DNA from: Engraulis encrasicolus
Lineage: Eukaryota; Chordata; Actinopteri; Clupeiformes; Engraulidae
Reading direction: 5' to 3'
Length of the DNA: 64,000 nt
NCBI RefSeq assembly: GCF_034702125.1
Contig: NC_085872.1
Coordinates: 28,365,634-28,429,633 of the forward strand
Shown here piece after piece: positions 26,501 to 37,459 of this stretch. Position numbers and translations under genes: made by a program. How positions within the stretch are numbered: the stretch's first letter is position 1; the number at the start of each line of letters is the position of its first letter. The notes beneath the pieces are model-generated. The model was not told the DNA's origin, searched no databases, and worked only from the letters and a program-made list of their open reading frames with translations.

Positions 26501-27803
26501 GACATTGTAACTTAATTTTATTCTCATCGTTTTTGTCTCCACAACTTTTTTGAAGCACAGAATGAATTCAGCTTAAGCATACAACAAAATAGTTTGGATT
26601 TTAATATTGCAAATACACTGTCGTACAAAAAAAAATATATATGTAACTGTTCTAAATTAAAATTAGAACAGTATAGCCCTAATATTCTACAAGAGTAGCA
26701 GAATCCTGTTGCAAAATAGTTTCCTTGTTTACCTCCGTAGCTCATGAAACAAGTTGTTACAGTAGCTGTAGTATTCAGAACCAAATGGTAAAGGCAACCC
26801 TATTATCCACACACCCGAAGAACAGACCCAGTGAATAAATACTGCCTCAACACCGCCACCCTGTGGACAAGAAAATTCCTGCAAGTTTGGCTGACTTGGA
26901 CTTTAATATCACAAGACCTTATCACATTTTATCCGTGCAGAATCATGAAATTATAAATCAATGTCATCCTTAATTCTAAATAATTAATGAACACTGAAAC
27001 TGAAATGTATTGTGCCGATATATGATGGGAGATGGTGTGTTTGAAAGTTTATTTATTTAACACAGGGACAGCATATATTAATAGCATTTTTTCAAAATGC
27101 ACAATATACAAGATTGTAGCCGTAGTAGGGCTAATTTCCATCTTTTGTCCCTTAGACAGGTTAGATGGCCCCTTAAAAAAGATATGTGTGCAAAACAAAA
27201 TGAGAACAAAGGAAGACAACCATATCCAGGTGGTTCTTTTTTTTTTAATCCGTCACATCTTCCATACATCAAAACATGACACAACACTGTGTGGACTCCC
27301 AAGAGTCTGGCATTCTTTTGTGCTTATTACAGCATCAGGCTTTTTCCCTTCCACCAGTCTGATGCCCTTGGATGAGCAGCAGGGCCAATTAAACTCAGTA
27401 CCTTGTAGGTCCAGAAAGACTTTTAAAAAACCATGATGGGCATGGCTGTTGTTTTATATATGCTTGTGTTTCATTCAGCCATAGGCAAGCAGCACTTCAA
27501 ACCGAAGACATTCTACCCTTAGTCCTCAGCATGTCACTTCACATGCAGTTTTTGCATGATCGTCTCCCTGAGTCTCCTCCACCGTCACATAAATTAGCCT
27601 ACTAAACCCAGGCAAAAAAAGTAAAAAATAAAATAATAACAACTGCATAAAGTGGATCACAGGGAGTAAGGAAGAAGTAAAAGTAAAAGTAAAAGAAAAA
27701 ATAATATTTGGAGTCACAACACAAAAGGGTGCCAGGAGACCACGGCAAAGTCACAGGTGGTGGGTGAACAGTGCGTAGGACGACGTCACTCGGAAAATGG
27801 CAG

Positions 27804-27809
27804 TTTATT
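27804..27809 (-). terminator. ttc19 polyadenylation signal AATAAA
   Basis: AATAAA on the minus strand, 171 bp after the ttc19 stop codon, giving a short 3' UTR. Confidence 0.55.
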
Positions 27810-27979
27810 GGATGTTCACACCACAAATGGCACACAGGGCACACGTCGAGGTGGCCAGGGTTGGGCACAGGCAAAGGGTTGTTTTTTTAAACACATAATG
27901 AGGAATTCTGACCAGTGGATTCCCACCGGTACAGTATGTCTGAAACCAATAGAGACACCTCCTCCTCCTCCTCCTCCCA

Positions 27980-30179
27980 TCAGCCTGTTGCTGCTTCCTC
28001 CTCTTCCTGACTCTCCGTTTCTTGGTCAGGTTTGCCGTCCTTCTCGGCCTGGGCCTTGGCCTGGGCCTTCCTCTTGCTCGTCAGCTCCTTCAGGCCTTCC
28101 TCGATCTGCTCCACCGCCTCCACGTCTCCCATGGCCTGAGCCAGAGCGATGGCCTCCAGGTACAGTCTTCTGGCCTCGTCCAACTGACCTGGGAAAACAG
28201 GTAGACGTAGACGTACACGGTCTCACACAAGCAGGTCATCTTCTGATTCAGAGCTTGGTTGCATACCTTTATTAAGTTACAAAGCTTAGCATTTTGATAC
28301 ACAGTTACAAAGCATTGCAGGACACTCAAAGGGGAAAATGGAAATACACATGTTTATTACTATGTATTGACTTTTGCAACTTTTCCTGCAACAGACACGC
28401 GATAAACTATCCTCTCCTTATGGCAAGCGACCAGAGCAGTCCTGCTACTAGAGGTCTACTATATAGCTCTCTAAATTCAGCAGTGCTATATTTCAGAGCG
28501 CCAAACTGCAGTAGTGAATGATGAGTCTTATCTTGAGACTAGATCCCCAATTCATACGTTCAATGTGTATTTTTAAGATACATTAAAACACGCTAGACAA
28601 AACAGCACTAAAATCTGCAGCAACACTTATATTGGTTGGATGTCGGGTTTATAATGTAAATATCACACCAGTCAACAATGACCATAAACCCAAACCAAAT
28701 GACATAGGATAAATGTGAGTTATTCATCCAGTGTATAGCTTCATTCAGTGTAAATGTGCTTTGCTGTGACTCTCTTACCTCATTCTGAAAACTTCTTCAC
28801 ATCTCTCACCCCTGTGCTGCTGCTGCAGCTGCTATATTCACTTGTCCTCTGCACACACTTGTTCTGTTCTGTTGTAAGATTTCCCCGAGTCCTTTATTTG
28901 TTGGACAATGTTTATGTCCGATCTTTCTGGTCCAAGTTAATTGATGGCTAACATCTTCCTATGTTCACCTCTCAAAACATTTTTTTTTTTCTTTTCTTTT
29001 TTTTTACAGAAACTTTAAGCGTCACCAATCCAACACCATCATCGGTATCTCATGAATAAACAAAACATATTGGCTGAATACTTAAGTTAAAGCAACCATA
29101 AAAATGGCCATGGTCCATGGAAGTACTTCCCGAGGCTCCACTGGCACAGGCTGTAATCCCTATTAAGGCCTTCAGGTTTATGTGATAAATATACTGTACG
29201 GACGAGCTCTGGCCTTTAAGCCCCAATGCCCTAACGTTGAAGGCCAGAGTAAAGTCAACTACAGCCCCACTATTCTCCAAAAGTTGATGTCAACGTATCA
29301 ATAATAATTTTAAAACTGCAGTATATAGGGTATAGTTAATGTGATATGTACTTTATTATATCTGAAGCACTGATTTATGGAAAACTATTTTTTGGGAGCA
29401 TGTTTGTGCCATTACTTTGCTGCCATCTGCCCCTATGGACAGAATACACGTGCCAAACTGTATCAATAACAATATCTATTATTTTACATTGCAGCCAGGA
29501 CTCCCTGGACTCCTAATGTGAAGAGGAGTGATTTTAACCAGGTGAAAAAAAACTACACACTGCATCTTTAATACATAATGCATATAGTGCATGTTTGCGG
29601 GTGTATATTTTTTGTTAAAGTTTGACACAACCCCCGTTTCTTACCTTGATGCATCACTATGCCCGCCATGTTGCTCAGTAGCACATGCTGGTCGGGGTGT
29701 CCCGCCTCCTTCCCCAGCTGCAGGGCTTTGGTCACGTGGCCCAGGGCCTCCTCGTGCTTCCCCTGAAGGTCCAGGATGGTAGCCAAGTCACTCATCAGCA
29801 CCAGGGTCTGGTGGAGTACGGCACAGAAGAAGAATTTAGGTTATCACAATGAATAAAGAAAGTGAAAAGTGAAAGTGAAAGACCACCTGGGAATCTCCAC
29901 AGCACATAAGTGTACACTGCACCATGCCTCACCCGTGCAAGCGACAGCCCCCAATGGCGCCCGAAAAGGGAGTAGCGCGGCGGGACGGGACAGCAACATG
30001 CTTTGGGTATCTCAGTTATGGAGAAGGGTGGAGGAGAGCACTGGTTAATTACTCCCCCCACCAACCTGGCGGGTCGGGAGTCGAACCGGCAACCTTTGGG
30101 CTACAAGTCTGACGCTCTATCCACTTACCAATGACTGCCCATCACAATGAAAGAAGAAGAAGAAGAAGAAGCGGAAGAA

Positions 30180-30240
<61 letters not shown>

Positions 30241-33200
30241 AAAAAAGAAAGAAAAAACCTGGTCTTATCAACTGAAGGTGATGCTAGGTGTATTGTATTG
30301 GGGAAATGCTATGAGACTAACGTGCCATCTCTGGCCTTATTTTGATAGCCACAGTGTGGTCCACTGGCCTGTGTGCTGAAGCCGACTCAGGTTACTTTAA
30401 TAAAGATCTCAGATCAAATGGCCTCCAGCAGGTATTATTTTTCCATTCAGCTGCCCCCTAGACTATGCATCATTTAATTCTTAACAATGACATCAAACAT
30501 AGCATTGGATGTGCCAAAGTAAGATAGTGAAAATCTATTAGGTGTTTTGGGGGGCGCTTTTTGGCCTTTATTATTACAGGACAGTGTGAGAGTAGACAGG
30601 AAATGATTGGGAGAGAGATTGGGGCAGGGCCGGGAAATGACCCCGGTCGGACTCAAACCAAGGTCCCCGTGGGCAATGTACTGGTAAGCTAAAATTTGGA
30701 GGGCTTGGCACGCTGCGCCACAGCGGCCCCCAAGATAGTGAAAATCCATGACGTACCACATGTGCTTTATTGCTGCCTTATTTGGACATCATATATTTAA
30801 TATTCTGAGACTTAATTACAATGGTATGAAGTATATGCATCTGTTCAATAAACTATTCATTTATTGATAGTATTAGTCTGATTACTTCTATTTCTTCCTA
30901 CAAATGCATAACTGTATCACTCTACTACCACACATTCAAAGATTCAAGATTCAAGAATTTATTGTCATTGTCAAAAGGCAACGAAATTGTGTTTGGGGTA
31001 CAATACTTAGTAGCAGCAGGCTTTCAAGTAAAGTGAATAAGAGGTAAAAGTGACACCAGTGGTTGACCCCCCCACCCACTTAAAGTGCAACGAAAACAGC
31101 AAATGAAACAATCCAAAAGATGCTGCAGCTGTGGGTGTGTCTTGTCCTGTTCCTCTGTGTTTATCCTACCCTAAAGCTGTACATGGAGCATCATATGTAA
31201 ATGCATGGTGCTGCACCTGTGGGTGTGTCTCGCCCTGCTCCTCGGCGCATATCTGCAGTGCTCGGCGGTAGTCTCCTGTGGCCTGGACCAGCCGATGGGT
31301 GGCGGCCATGTACCGCGCCCTGGCATCCAGACACAGTCCCAGCAGCAGCCGAGTGTCCTTCCTCTCCTCATCTGCCGAGACAAGAACACACCAGAGCCAG
31401 TCATGGGCCAGCCAGCCCACCATCAGGCACTAGAGACAGCACTCCTTGCCTTTCATAAGCGGCAAGGATGAAACTGCAAGAACATGACACACTAGGGCTG
31501 TAACCATACACTCAACTCACGATTCGGTTCGTTTCGCGATTTTTGACCTACGGTTCGATACACCCCACGATTTCTGAAATGTATTTCCATTGAAGTTTGG
31601 AAACACCATCACATCGAATCATAAGTGTTCTCTGGACTAATGGGTAACAAAACTTTGAAAGGGTGTATCACGATACTGCCTCCTTGTATCACAATACAGT
31701 ATCGTGACTCTGTGTATCACGATTTCTTGGTTCGATACAATATCATTACAGTCCTATGACACACTGAAGGTGATCAGTATGACTCAGGAAAGTTAGATTG
31801 ATTGTCGTTCCTCTCCTCGTCTGGAAAGACAGGGAACAAGCAATTAATGGACCACCATTAGTCAGTCACTCATGACAGCAAGCTATTGTCTATATATCAA
31901 GAGTGACCTACGCAACCTCAGCGACGGAAGTCATTACTGCATTTCTCTATGGAGGGTTGGCGACTAGAGCGACTAAAGCGAATTCGTCAGAAGCAAAGCA
32001 ACCAGAGCAAATTTCAGCGATTACAGTCAAGATAATGGGCTATGACGTGGTGATGAGCTATGACGTGGTTCGGCGAAAACCAATTGGAATGTTTATATCT
32101 CCAAATGTCCCAGGCTGTCAAGCCAGAGCCGTTATGTGGTTTAGCTAAATCAATCATGTCAATGACACAAATGAAGCAAATTCATGGCGAAACTTCTTCA
32201 GCGAGCTCAGCTACCCGGGTAGCATAGGTCGTTTCTGGTCTACACGCAGCACTACTCTGCATGTGAGGCAAGGATGAAACTGCAAGTACACTTGCACACT
32301 CCTATTGACATGTCTTTGCACACAGAGTGCGTTACAATATGCAACCTTGCCTCCTCCACTTGTGCTTGTCTCCTCATACCAGGAAGTAATATGTCATGAT
32401 GACATCACTGACAACAGCATTATATTTCAATATCTTGCAAAAGCTCAATTGTAGAGTCTTTTTCTCATTTGCAATTGGGATGGTGAATGAAACAGTCCCT
32501 CAAAAGTAGTTGTGGCTAGGCTGACAGCTGGGAAACTTTATCGTTTTCTCCACGGACCAGGGGCCAGGAGGCGGGACGAGGAGACAAGCACAAGTGGAGG
32601 AGGCAAGGTCGCATATTGTAACGCACTCACAGCGTTAGGAGTTAGACAGGGGTCTGTAACTTCCTAACACAGGGAACACCAGAACCAGTCATGAACCACC
32701 ATCACTCGTGACATCAGTCATGACATCATGCTGAGCTTTTCAGGGGACACTAGAGTGAAACTACTACTGCATGGTGTCCTTTGAATGATGGGTATGAATG
32801 AATGAGAGAATGAGAGAAACAAACTGAGCGAGACTGAGTTGGTTCAGTACCTGGCAGCTCCTCTACCGAGAGCTCCTTGTGTCTCTCAATCTTGCCCTCC
32901 AAGGATTCCATGCAGAACTGGAACCCGTGCTCTGCCAATTCATTCCTTTAGCAAAAGACATACATTTGCATTACATATTACATGCAATTAAAAAAGCTAT
33001 ACATTTATGTTCTATACGTCATTTTACTACACTGCTGTGTCTACAACTAAAGCAGACAGAAACTGCCCAGCAGCAGCCTTAACTTCTCATGTTTAGTTCC
33101 ATGCCATGGCAATGGTGATTGTGCACTTACTTGTTCATTGAGGCATATATGCTTGCAAGCTTCAGAGACATCTCGATGACTGCATTGTGATCCTAACCAC

Positions 33201-33340
33201 AGAGATAGGTGTGGAGTAAAATTTGTAAAATTACTAATTGTAAACAGCTGCCACATTGTAAACAACTGTTGCACTCCCCTCCCATAAGGGTTATGAGAAT
33301 AAGAGTGACAAAATAACCCCATCTCTCTCTCCCTCTTTCT

Positions 33341-33427
<87 letters not shown>

Positions 33428-34920
33428 CTCTGGTGAAATCCTCACCTGTGGCATCCCTCCAGAGAGCATGAAACTCATAGCTGCCTTGAAGAGCTTCTCT
33501 GCCTAACAGCAAGAGGAGGAGAGAACAGTCGTCACTCAAAATGGCACTGTTACATGACACATTCTGACCTGGGGTGAGTTTCTCAAAAGAGAAGTTGTTA
33601 GCCTGTTAGCAACTTCGGTAGTTGCCAATGGGAAAATGCATTGAAAACAACAAAGTAGCTAATGTAGTAAGCAACTTTGGTTTTGAGAAATTCACCCCTG
33701 ACCTATATATACAATACAGCACCACCATCTGACCTTCCCGGCCCAAAAGACTTTCTGAAGAGTGCTCGTCAGGTCTACTCACGTTTGTCAGCTGACCTTG
33801 AACAAAGGCGAGGTTTGCCATCTGTAAAGGTTAATGAGAGAAGCCAAAATTAGACTACCAGCCCAGCCCACCACCTCTGAGCCTTTTCTACATAAAACCT
33901 AGTGATGGATGACTGGAGGACATAGTTCATATCAGACCACAGTGATAACTTACCAAGCTGTAGGTGTAGATGATTGCCTGTGTGTTGTGGGTCTGATGAG
34001 CCAGTCTGATGGCCTGATGCAAATAGCCATTTGCTGCCTCCAGCTCATCCCGCATCATACTGAGCTGAGAACCACCATGATAGAAATTCCATTAGGTATA
34101 GGTAAGTGCATAGCATGTTTCTGTACTCTGACCCTAATTTTACTAAACTTTATAATGTCCTCATAATACTATCAACCTATAAATAGCACCATACGGCTCT
34201 TCACCATTTGGACATGTCAGTTTGCATTACCGGTATGTCAAATCTTGAAACAGATTGTTGACAAGCAGCATTGGTTTCTCAACAGGTAAACATCACCTCA
34301 CCTGGCAAAACAATGCAGCACTGCATGCACACGGGTCTGCTTCTTTTACGTGATCGTTACCTTGGCTCTTTTCAAGAGCATAATGATTTCATCTTCTGCT
34401 TTCTGCGCCTCATCTCTCTCATCCTCAGCCTTGCCGAAGAAGGAGAACGCTGCTATGGAATGGAACAACAGCAGCAAAGAATAAGTGTTTACAGCCACAC
34501 GCGGTCACACGTGGAACAATTGACATTTCAACATACGCCCACTGACTGACGTTCCCCTGTACAAGTCTCTTTCTGCCTCCACCAGCTCAGAGCTGGAACT
34601 AAACCTCTAAAATATTGCAAATAAAAAAACAGGATCTTACCGGCGGCAGCCCATAATAAACTCCCATTGCTGGAACTGTCCCCTGTTTGGTTTTTCCCAT
34701 TGATGAGGTCTTTGGTAACATTACAACGTCGGAATGACCTTCTGCTCACCGCGTTTCTCCAAGCCAAGGGCGGCGAAATACTTCGTGATTGTACATAAGT
34801 CAACAGCCTTTTATCAAGTAGTGACTTGCTAGGACTTACATTACGAGCTGATTCTAAAATAGATGAATTAAATATAGATGTGCGAGACACAAGACGACGG
34901 CAACTAATGTGTAGCGCCAT
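27980..34920 (-). CDS. ttc19: ttc19 (tetratricopeptide repeat protein 19, mitochondrial), complete
   Basis: TTC19 is an inner-membrane-associated TPR protein that supports respiratory complex III by clearing Rieske-protein fragments (family knowledge). Ten coding exons: 34641-34920, 34361-34452, 33954-34064, 33783-33821, 33446-33502, 33131-33192, 32851-32945, 31217-31371, 29645-29807, 27980-28188; 420 aa against ~380 in human. All phases fit. Matches to the family include DEIIMLLKRAKLSMM, YTYSLMANLAFVQGQL, AEKLFKAAMSFMLSGGM, IEMSLKLASIYA, LLLGLCLDARARY, MSDLATILDLQGK and VLLSNMAGIVMHQG. The start chosen gives an Arg/Ser-rich, acid-free N-terminus (MALHISCRRLVSRTS) typical of a mitochondrial presequence; an upstream in-frame ATG at 35022 would mask it. 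The C-terminus is an acidic low-complexity tail ending EEEEAATG. Confidence 0.95.
29862..30142 (-). mobile_element. tRNA-derived SINE, different family
   Basis: On the minus strand: tRNA-like head (AGTGGATAGAGCGTCAG; B box GGTTCGACTCC) and a ~200-bp body ending in repeats of TTTCACTTTCAC. It lies in a ttc19 intron. Confidence 0.7.
30149..30258 (+). repeat. (GAA)n / (GAAA)n microsatellite
   Basis: GAA units followed by a pure AAAG tract. It lies just beyond the tRNA-like head of the SINE at 29862-30142, on that repeat's 5' side. Confidence 0.95.
30545..30735 (-). mobile_element. tRNA-derived SINE
   Basis: Minus-strand A box (TGGCGCAGCGTGCC) and B box (GGTTTGAGTCC), then CAATCATTTCCTGTC and ACTGTCCTGTAATAATAAAG. 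Same family as the copy at 22505. In a ttc19 intron. Confidence 0.8.
30943..31110 (+). mobile_element. interspersed repeat fragment (LINE-tail type)
   Basis: Begins ATTCAAAGATTCAAGATTCA and continues TTTATTGTCATTGTCA, a phrase I know from fish retroelement 3' ends. A shorter related piece lies at about 44672. No ORF. Confidence 0.4.
31493..31756. mobile_element. hAT-type MITE
   Basis: Ends TAGGGCTGTAAC and TTACAGTCCTA; perfect 8-bp TSD TGACACAC (31485-31492 and 31757-31764). The interior repeats CGATTC/GTATCACGATA-like motifs. In a ttc19 intron. Confidence 0.85.
31893..32230. mobile_element. possible DNA element of the GCGAC-rich type
   Basis: Left GTGACCTACGCAACCTCAGC and right GCTACCCGGGTAGCATAGGTC are loosely inverted. 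The interior motifs GACTAGAGCGAC and TATGACGTGGTTCGGCG resemble those of the duplicated element at 41587-42171. Likely a diverged relative. Confidence 0.4.
32325..32628. mobile_element. MITE, copy A, 3-bp TSD
   Basis: Terminal inverted repeats GAGTGCGTTACAATATGC; flanked by ACA on both sides. The interior is the reverse complement of copy B at 36313-36594. A 3-bp TSD would suit a PIF/Harbinger-like origin, but the ends are not diagnostic. Confidence 0.8.
33343..33422 (+). repeat. (AC)n microsatellite
   Basis: Perfect AC tract ending 23 bp from the ttc19 exon at 33446-33502, on the donor side. Confidence 0.95.
33571..33698. mobile_element. small MITE, 128 bp
   Basis: Inverted ends GGGGTGAGTTTCTCAAAA and TTTTGAGAAATTCACCCC; flanking TGACCT on both sides (33565-33570, 33699-33704). 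In the ttc19 intron between exons at 33502 and 33783. Confidence 0.8.
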
Positions 34921-35490
34921 ATTTCGTGTAGAATATCTTGGTCGAAACCACGTGACATCTCTTAAAGCTACACACACACACCATTCACTGCGTTGCACCA
35001 AAGATGTCCAAACATCTAGCACTACATTGAATTTACCTCATAATGTAAACAAGAACAACCCACCCATAATGTAAACCCATTGCCTATTAAGTGATATTTG
35101 AACATGGGTTTTATCGCATAGACCAGAAGGCTAGCTATTTCCTTTACCAGCAGCCTATAGGCACACATTAATCAATGCTAATGGGGGGGGGGCGGGTAGC
35201 AGCACAATTACTCAGTCCCAGGGGTCAAATCTGGCCGAGTGATTTTATTTGGCCGATATCAATTCAAATGTGTATAAAATACAGTTGGCCCATATAGTGT
35301 AACAAGAGTTAAATATATTTATTATAAATTGTTAATGTAGATAATATAACACAACTTTGAGAGGAGTGGTCAGTTCATTCATTCCTTCCTCTGATGGAGC
35401 CATATGGGAGGCCCTATCAGTGTCTTGCCCTGGGGTCCTGTGTGCGTTAATGTTCACTGCTTCTTTGTATCTTTCTTACACACACGCACA

Positions 35491-35493
<3 letters not shown>

Positions 35494-35561
<68 letters not shown>
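35494..35561 (+). repeat. (GT)n microsatellite
   Basis: Perfect GT tract of about 34 units in the ttc19-faim2 intergenic region. Confidence 0.95.
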
Positions 35562-35562
<1 letters not shown>

Positions 35563-35679
35563 TACTCCCGTTTTACTGTATTTTATGTTTTCTTACCTGC
35601 CCAGGGACTGCAGATGGAAGTGAGCTTTTAAGATATAATTTGGTGCAGGTAATCTTTTTATTAGGTAATTAAGGTACTT

Positions 35680-36840
35680 TGCACATGGTCCCTGATGAAA
35701 TGAACCAACTAAACTAAACCAAACTGTGCACTGATGGACAGAGGTCAGCAAAGAGGTGGTCGACTGTGTCAATTGCCAGAGTTCCAAACTTCATGTGACC
35801 AACTTCAGATTAGTCCAAGTACAATACTCAGATAACTTCATGGAATGGGTTTCCATAGCTGAGCAGCTGCAAAAAGGCAAACATCAGCAAGTGCAATGGA
35901 AGGCGTCGGATGCAGTGGTGTAAAGCACACAACCACTGGAGTGGAGACGTGTTCTCTGGAGTGGTGAATCACGCCTCTTCATCTGGAGATTGCCAGGAGA
36001 AAGTTACATTTCGGACGGCATTGTGCCGAGTGTGAAATTTGGTGGATGAGTTATGGTGTGGGGTTGTTTTTCAGGAGTTGGGCTTTGACCCTTAGTTCAT
36101 GTGAAAGTAACTTTGAATGCTTCAGGATACCAAAACATTCTGGACAATTCCATGCTTCCAACCTTGTGGGAACCATTTGAAAGCGGGTCCCTTCCTCTTC
36201 CAATATGACTGTCTGTACACCACAAAACAAGGTCCATAATGACATGCATGACAGAATATGGTAGGGATGAACTGGACTGGTGTGCACATCTGAACTTGGC
36301 AGATCAGATTTGGAGTGCGTCTTAATATGCGACCTTGCCTCCTCCACTTGCGCTTGTCTCCTCGTCCCGCCTCCTGGCCCCTCCTCCGTGGAGAAAACGA
36401 TAAAGTTTCCCAGCAGTCAGCCTAACCACAACAACTTTTGAGGGACTGTTTTTCATTCACCATTCCAATTGCAAAAGAGAAAAAGACTCTACAATTGAGC
36501 TTTTGCAAGATATTGAAATATAATGCTGTTGTCAGTGATGTCATCATGACGAGAAGCAAGTGGAGGAGGCAAGGTCGCATATTAAGAAGCACTCTTGGAC
36601 TGAATTAGAGTGGAGACTCAGAGCCAGGCCGTTTCGATCAACATCAGTGTGTGACCTCACCAATGTGATTTTGGAAAATTCGTAATAAAACAAATTAAAG
36701 TCCTATAAAGACACTCCTCAACCTTGTGGACAGCCTTCCCAGATGAGTTGAAGCTGTAATAGCTGCAAAAGGTTGACCGATATCATATTGAAGCCCATGG
36801 GTTAAGAATGGGATGGCAGTTAAGTTCATATGTGAGTCAA
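35680..36840 (+). pseudogene. decayed Tc1-like transposase gene
   Basis: Plus-strand conceptual translation gives Tc1-family phrases with stops: VKFGG followed by a stop and VMVWGCFSG, then NASGYQNILDNSMLPTLWE, and after a gap RSTSVCDL-like and NLVDSLPR-like sequence. The 5' part retains SIAEQLQ-like and RRMQWC-like segments. It is interrupted by MITE copy B (36313-36594). Both reading-frame stops and frameshifts make it inactive. Confidence 0.75.
36313..36594. mobile_element. MITE, copy B, inserted in the Tc1-like relic
   Basis: Same family as 32325-32628, in reverse orientation. Ends GAGTGCGTCTTAATATGCG; flanked by TTG (36310-36312 and 36595-36597). Tc1-like sequence resumes on its right side, so this insertion is younger than the Tc1 copy. 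Confidence 0.85.
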
Positions 36841-36850
36841 GGCAGAGCGA

Positions 36851-36854
<4 letters not shown>

Positions 36855-36897
<43 letters not shown>

Positions 36898-36914
36898 GTG
36901 TGTGTGTGTGTGTA
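36855..36914 (+). repeat. (GT)n microsatellite
   Basis: GT tract with GTGTGGTG interruptions. Confidence 0.9.
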
Positions 36915-37007
36915 AAAGAAAAATAATGTCTTCTGCATAATGTACAACTTGAACAGAACATTATAGGCAATAGTGATGACAACACAACCTTGATTGTGAA
37001 GCATTCT

Positions 37008-37013
37008 TTTATT
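37008..37013 (-). terminator. possible faim2 distal polyadenylation signal AATAAA
   Basis: Minus-strand AATAAA, 3.4 kb after the faim2-like stop codon. The intervening sequence has no recognisable gene and would be a long 3' UTR if this site is used. FAIM2 has a long 3' UTR in mammals, as far as I recall. Confidence 0.3.
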
Positions 37014-37128
37014 TCGCCACAGGACCAACGGGTAGAAACAGGCCCTTACAAAAATAGTTCCTCATGTCCTCTGCATTACTTGCTTCTGGACCAAGTGAAA
37101 TTCATCAGACTGCTTCCACTGTGTAACG

Positions 37129-37459
37129 CAGGGGTGGGGAACCTTTTTCATTCGAGGGGCCATTTAGAATTCATCCGAGGGCCGTAAAAGTCCTCAGAGG
37201 GCCGTATTATGAAAACAAACCAGGATTTCCCCCTGCACTTTAGGCCTATATTGAAGGCAGCTAACTTTAAAACAGTCCCCACCTTCTCTAGGACCGTTGA
37301 ATATAACTTAATTGTATTGCAAATGTAATTTCTAATATTCCTTTACAAAATATGTCATCTTTCATGTGATTCTGCATGACATAAAAATCATATCGGGGGC
37401 CGGATAAAACGACCTCAAGGGCCGCAAACGGCCCTCAAGACAGAGGTTCCCCACCCCTG
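37129..37459. mobile_element. hAT-type MITE
   Basis: Ends CAGGGGTGGGGAACCT and AGGTTCCCCACCCCTG are inverted repeats; perfect 8-bp TSD GTGTAACG (37121-37128, 37460-37467). The interior has repeated GAGGGCCGTA/GGGCCGCAAA motifs. A relative lies at 57149-57608. Confidence 0.9.

Noticed and set aside
27757..28275. Plus-strand 172-codon ORF
   Set aside because: Antisense shadow of the last ttc19 exon; Pro-rich composition comes from the complementary Glu/Ala-coding stretch.
34641..35022. Longer ttc19 start at 35022
   Set aside because: The extra 34 residues contain acidic residues and would bury the mitochondrial presequence; the ATG at 34920 fits the family better.
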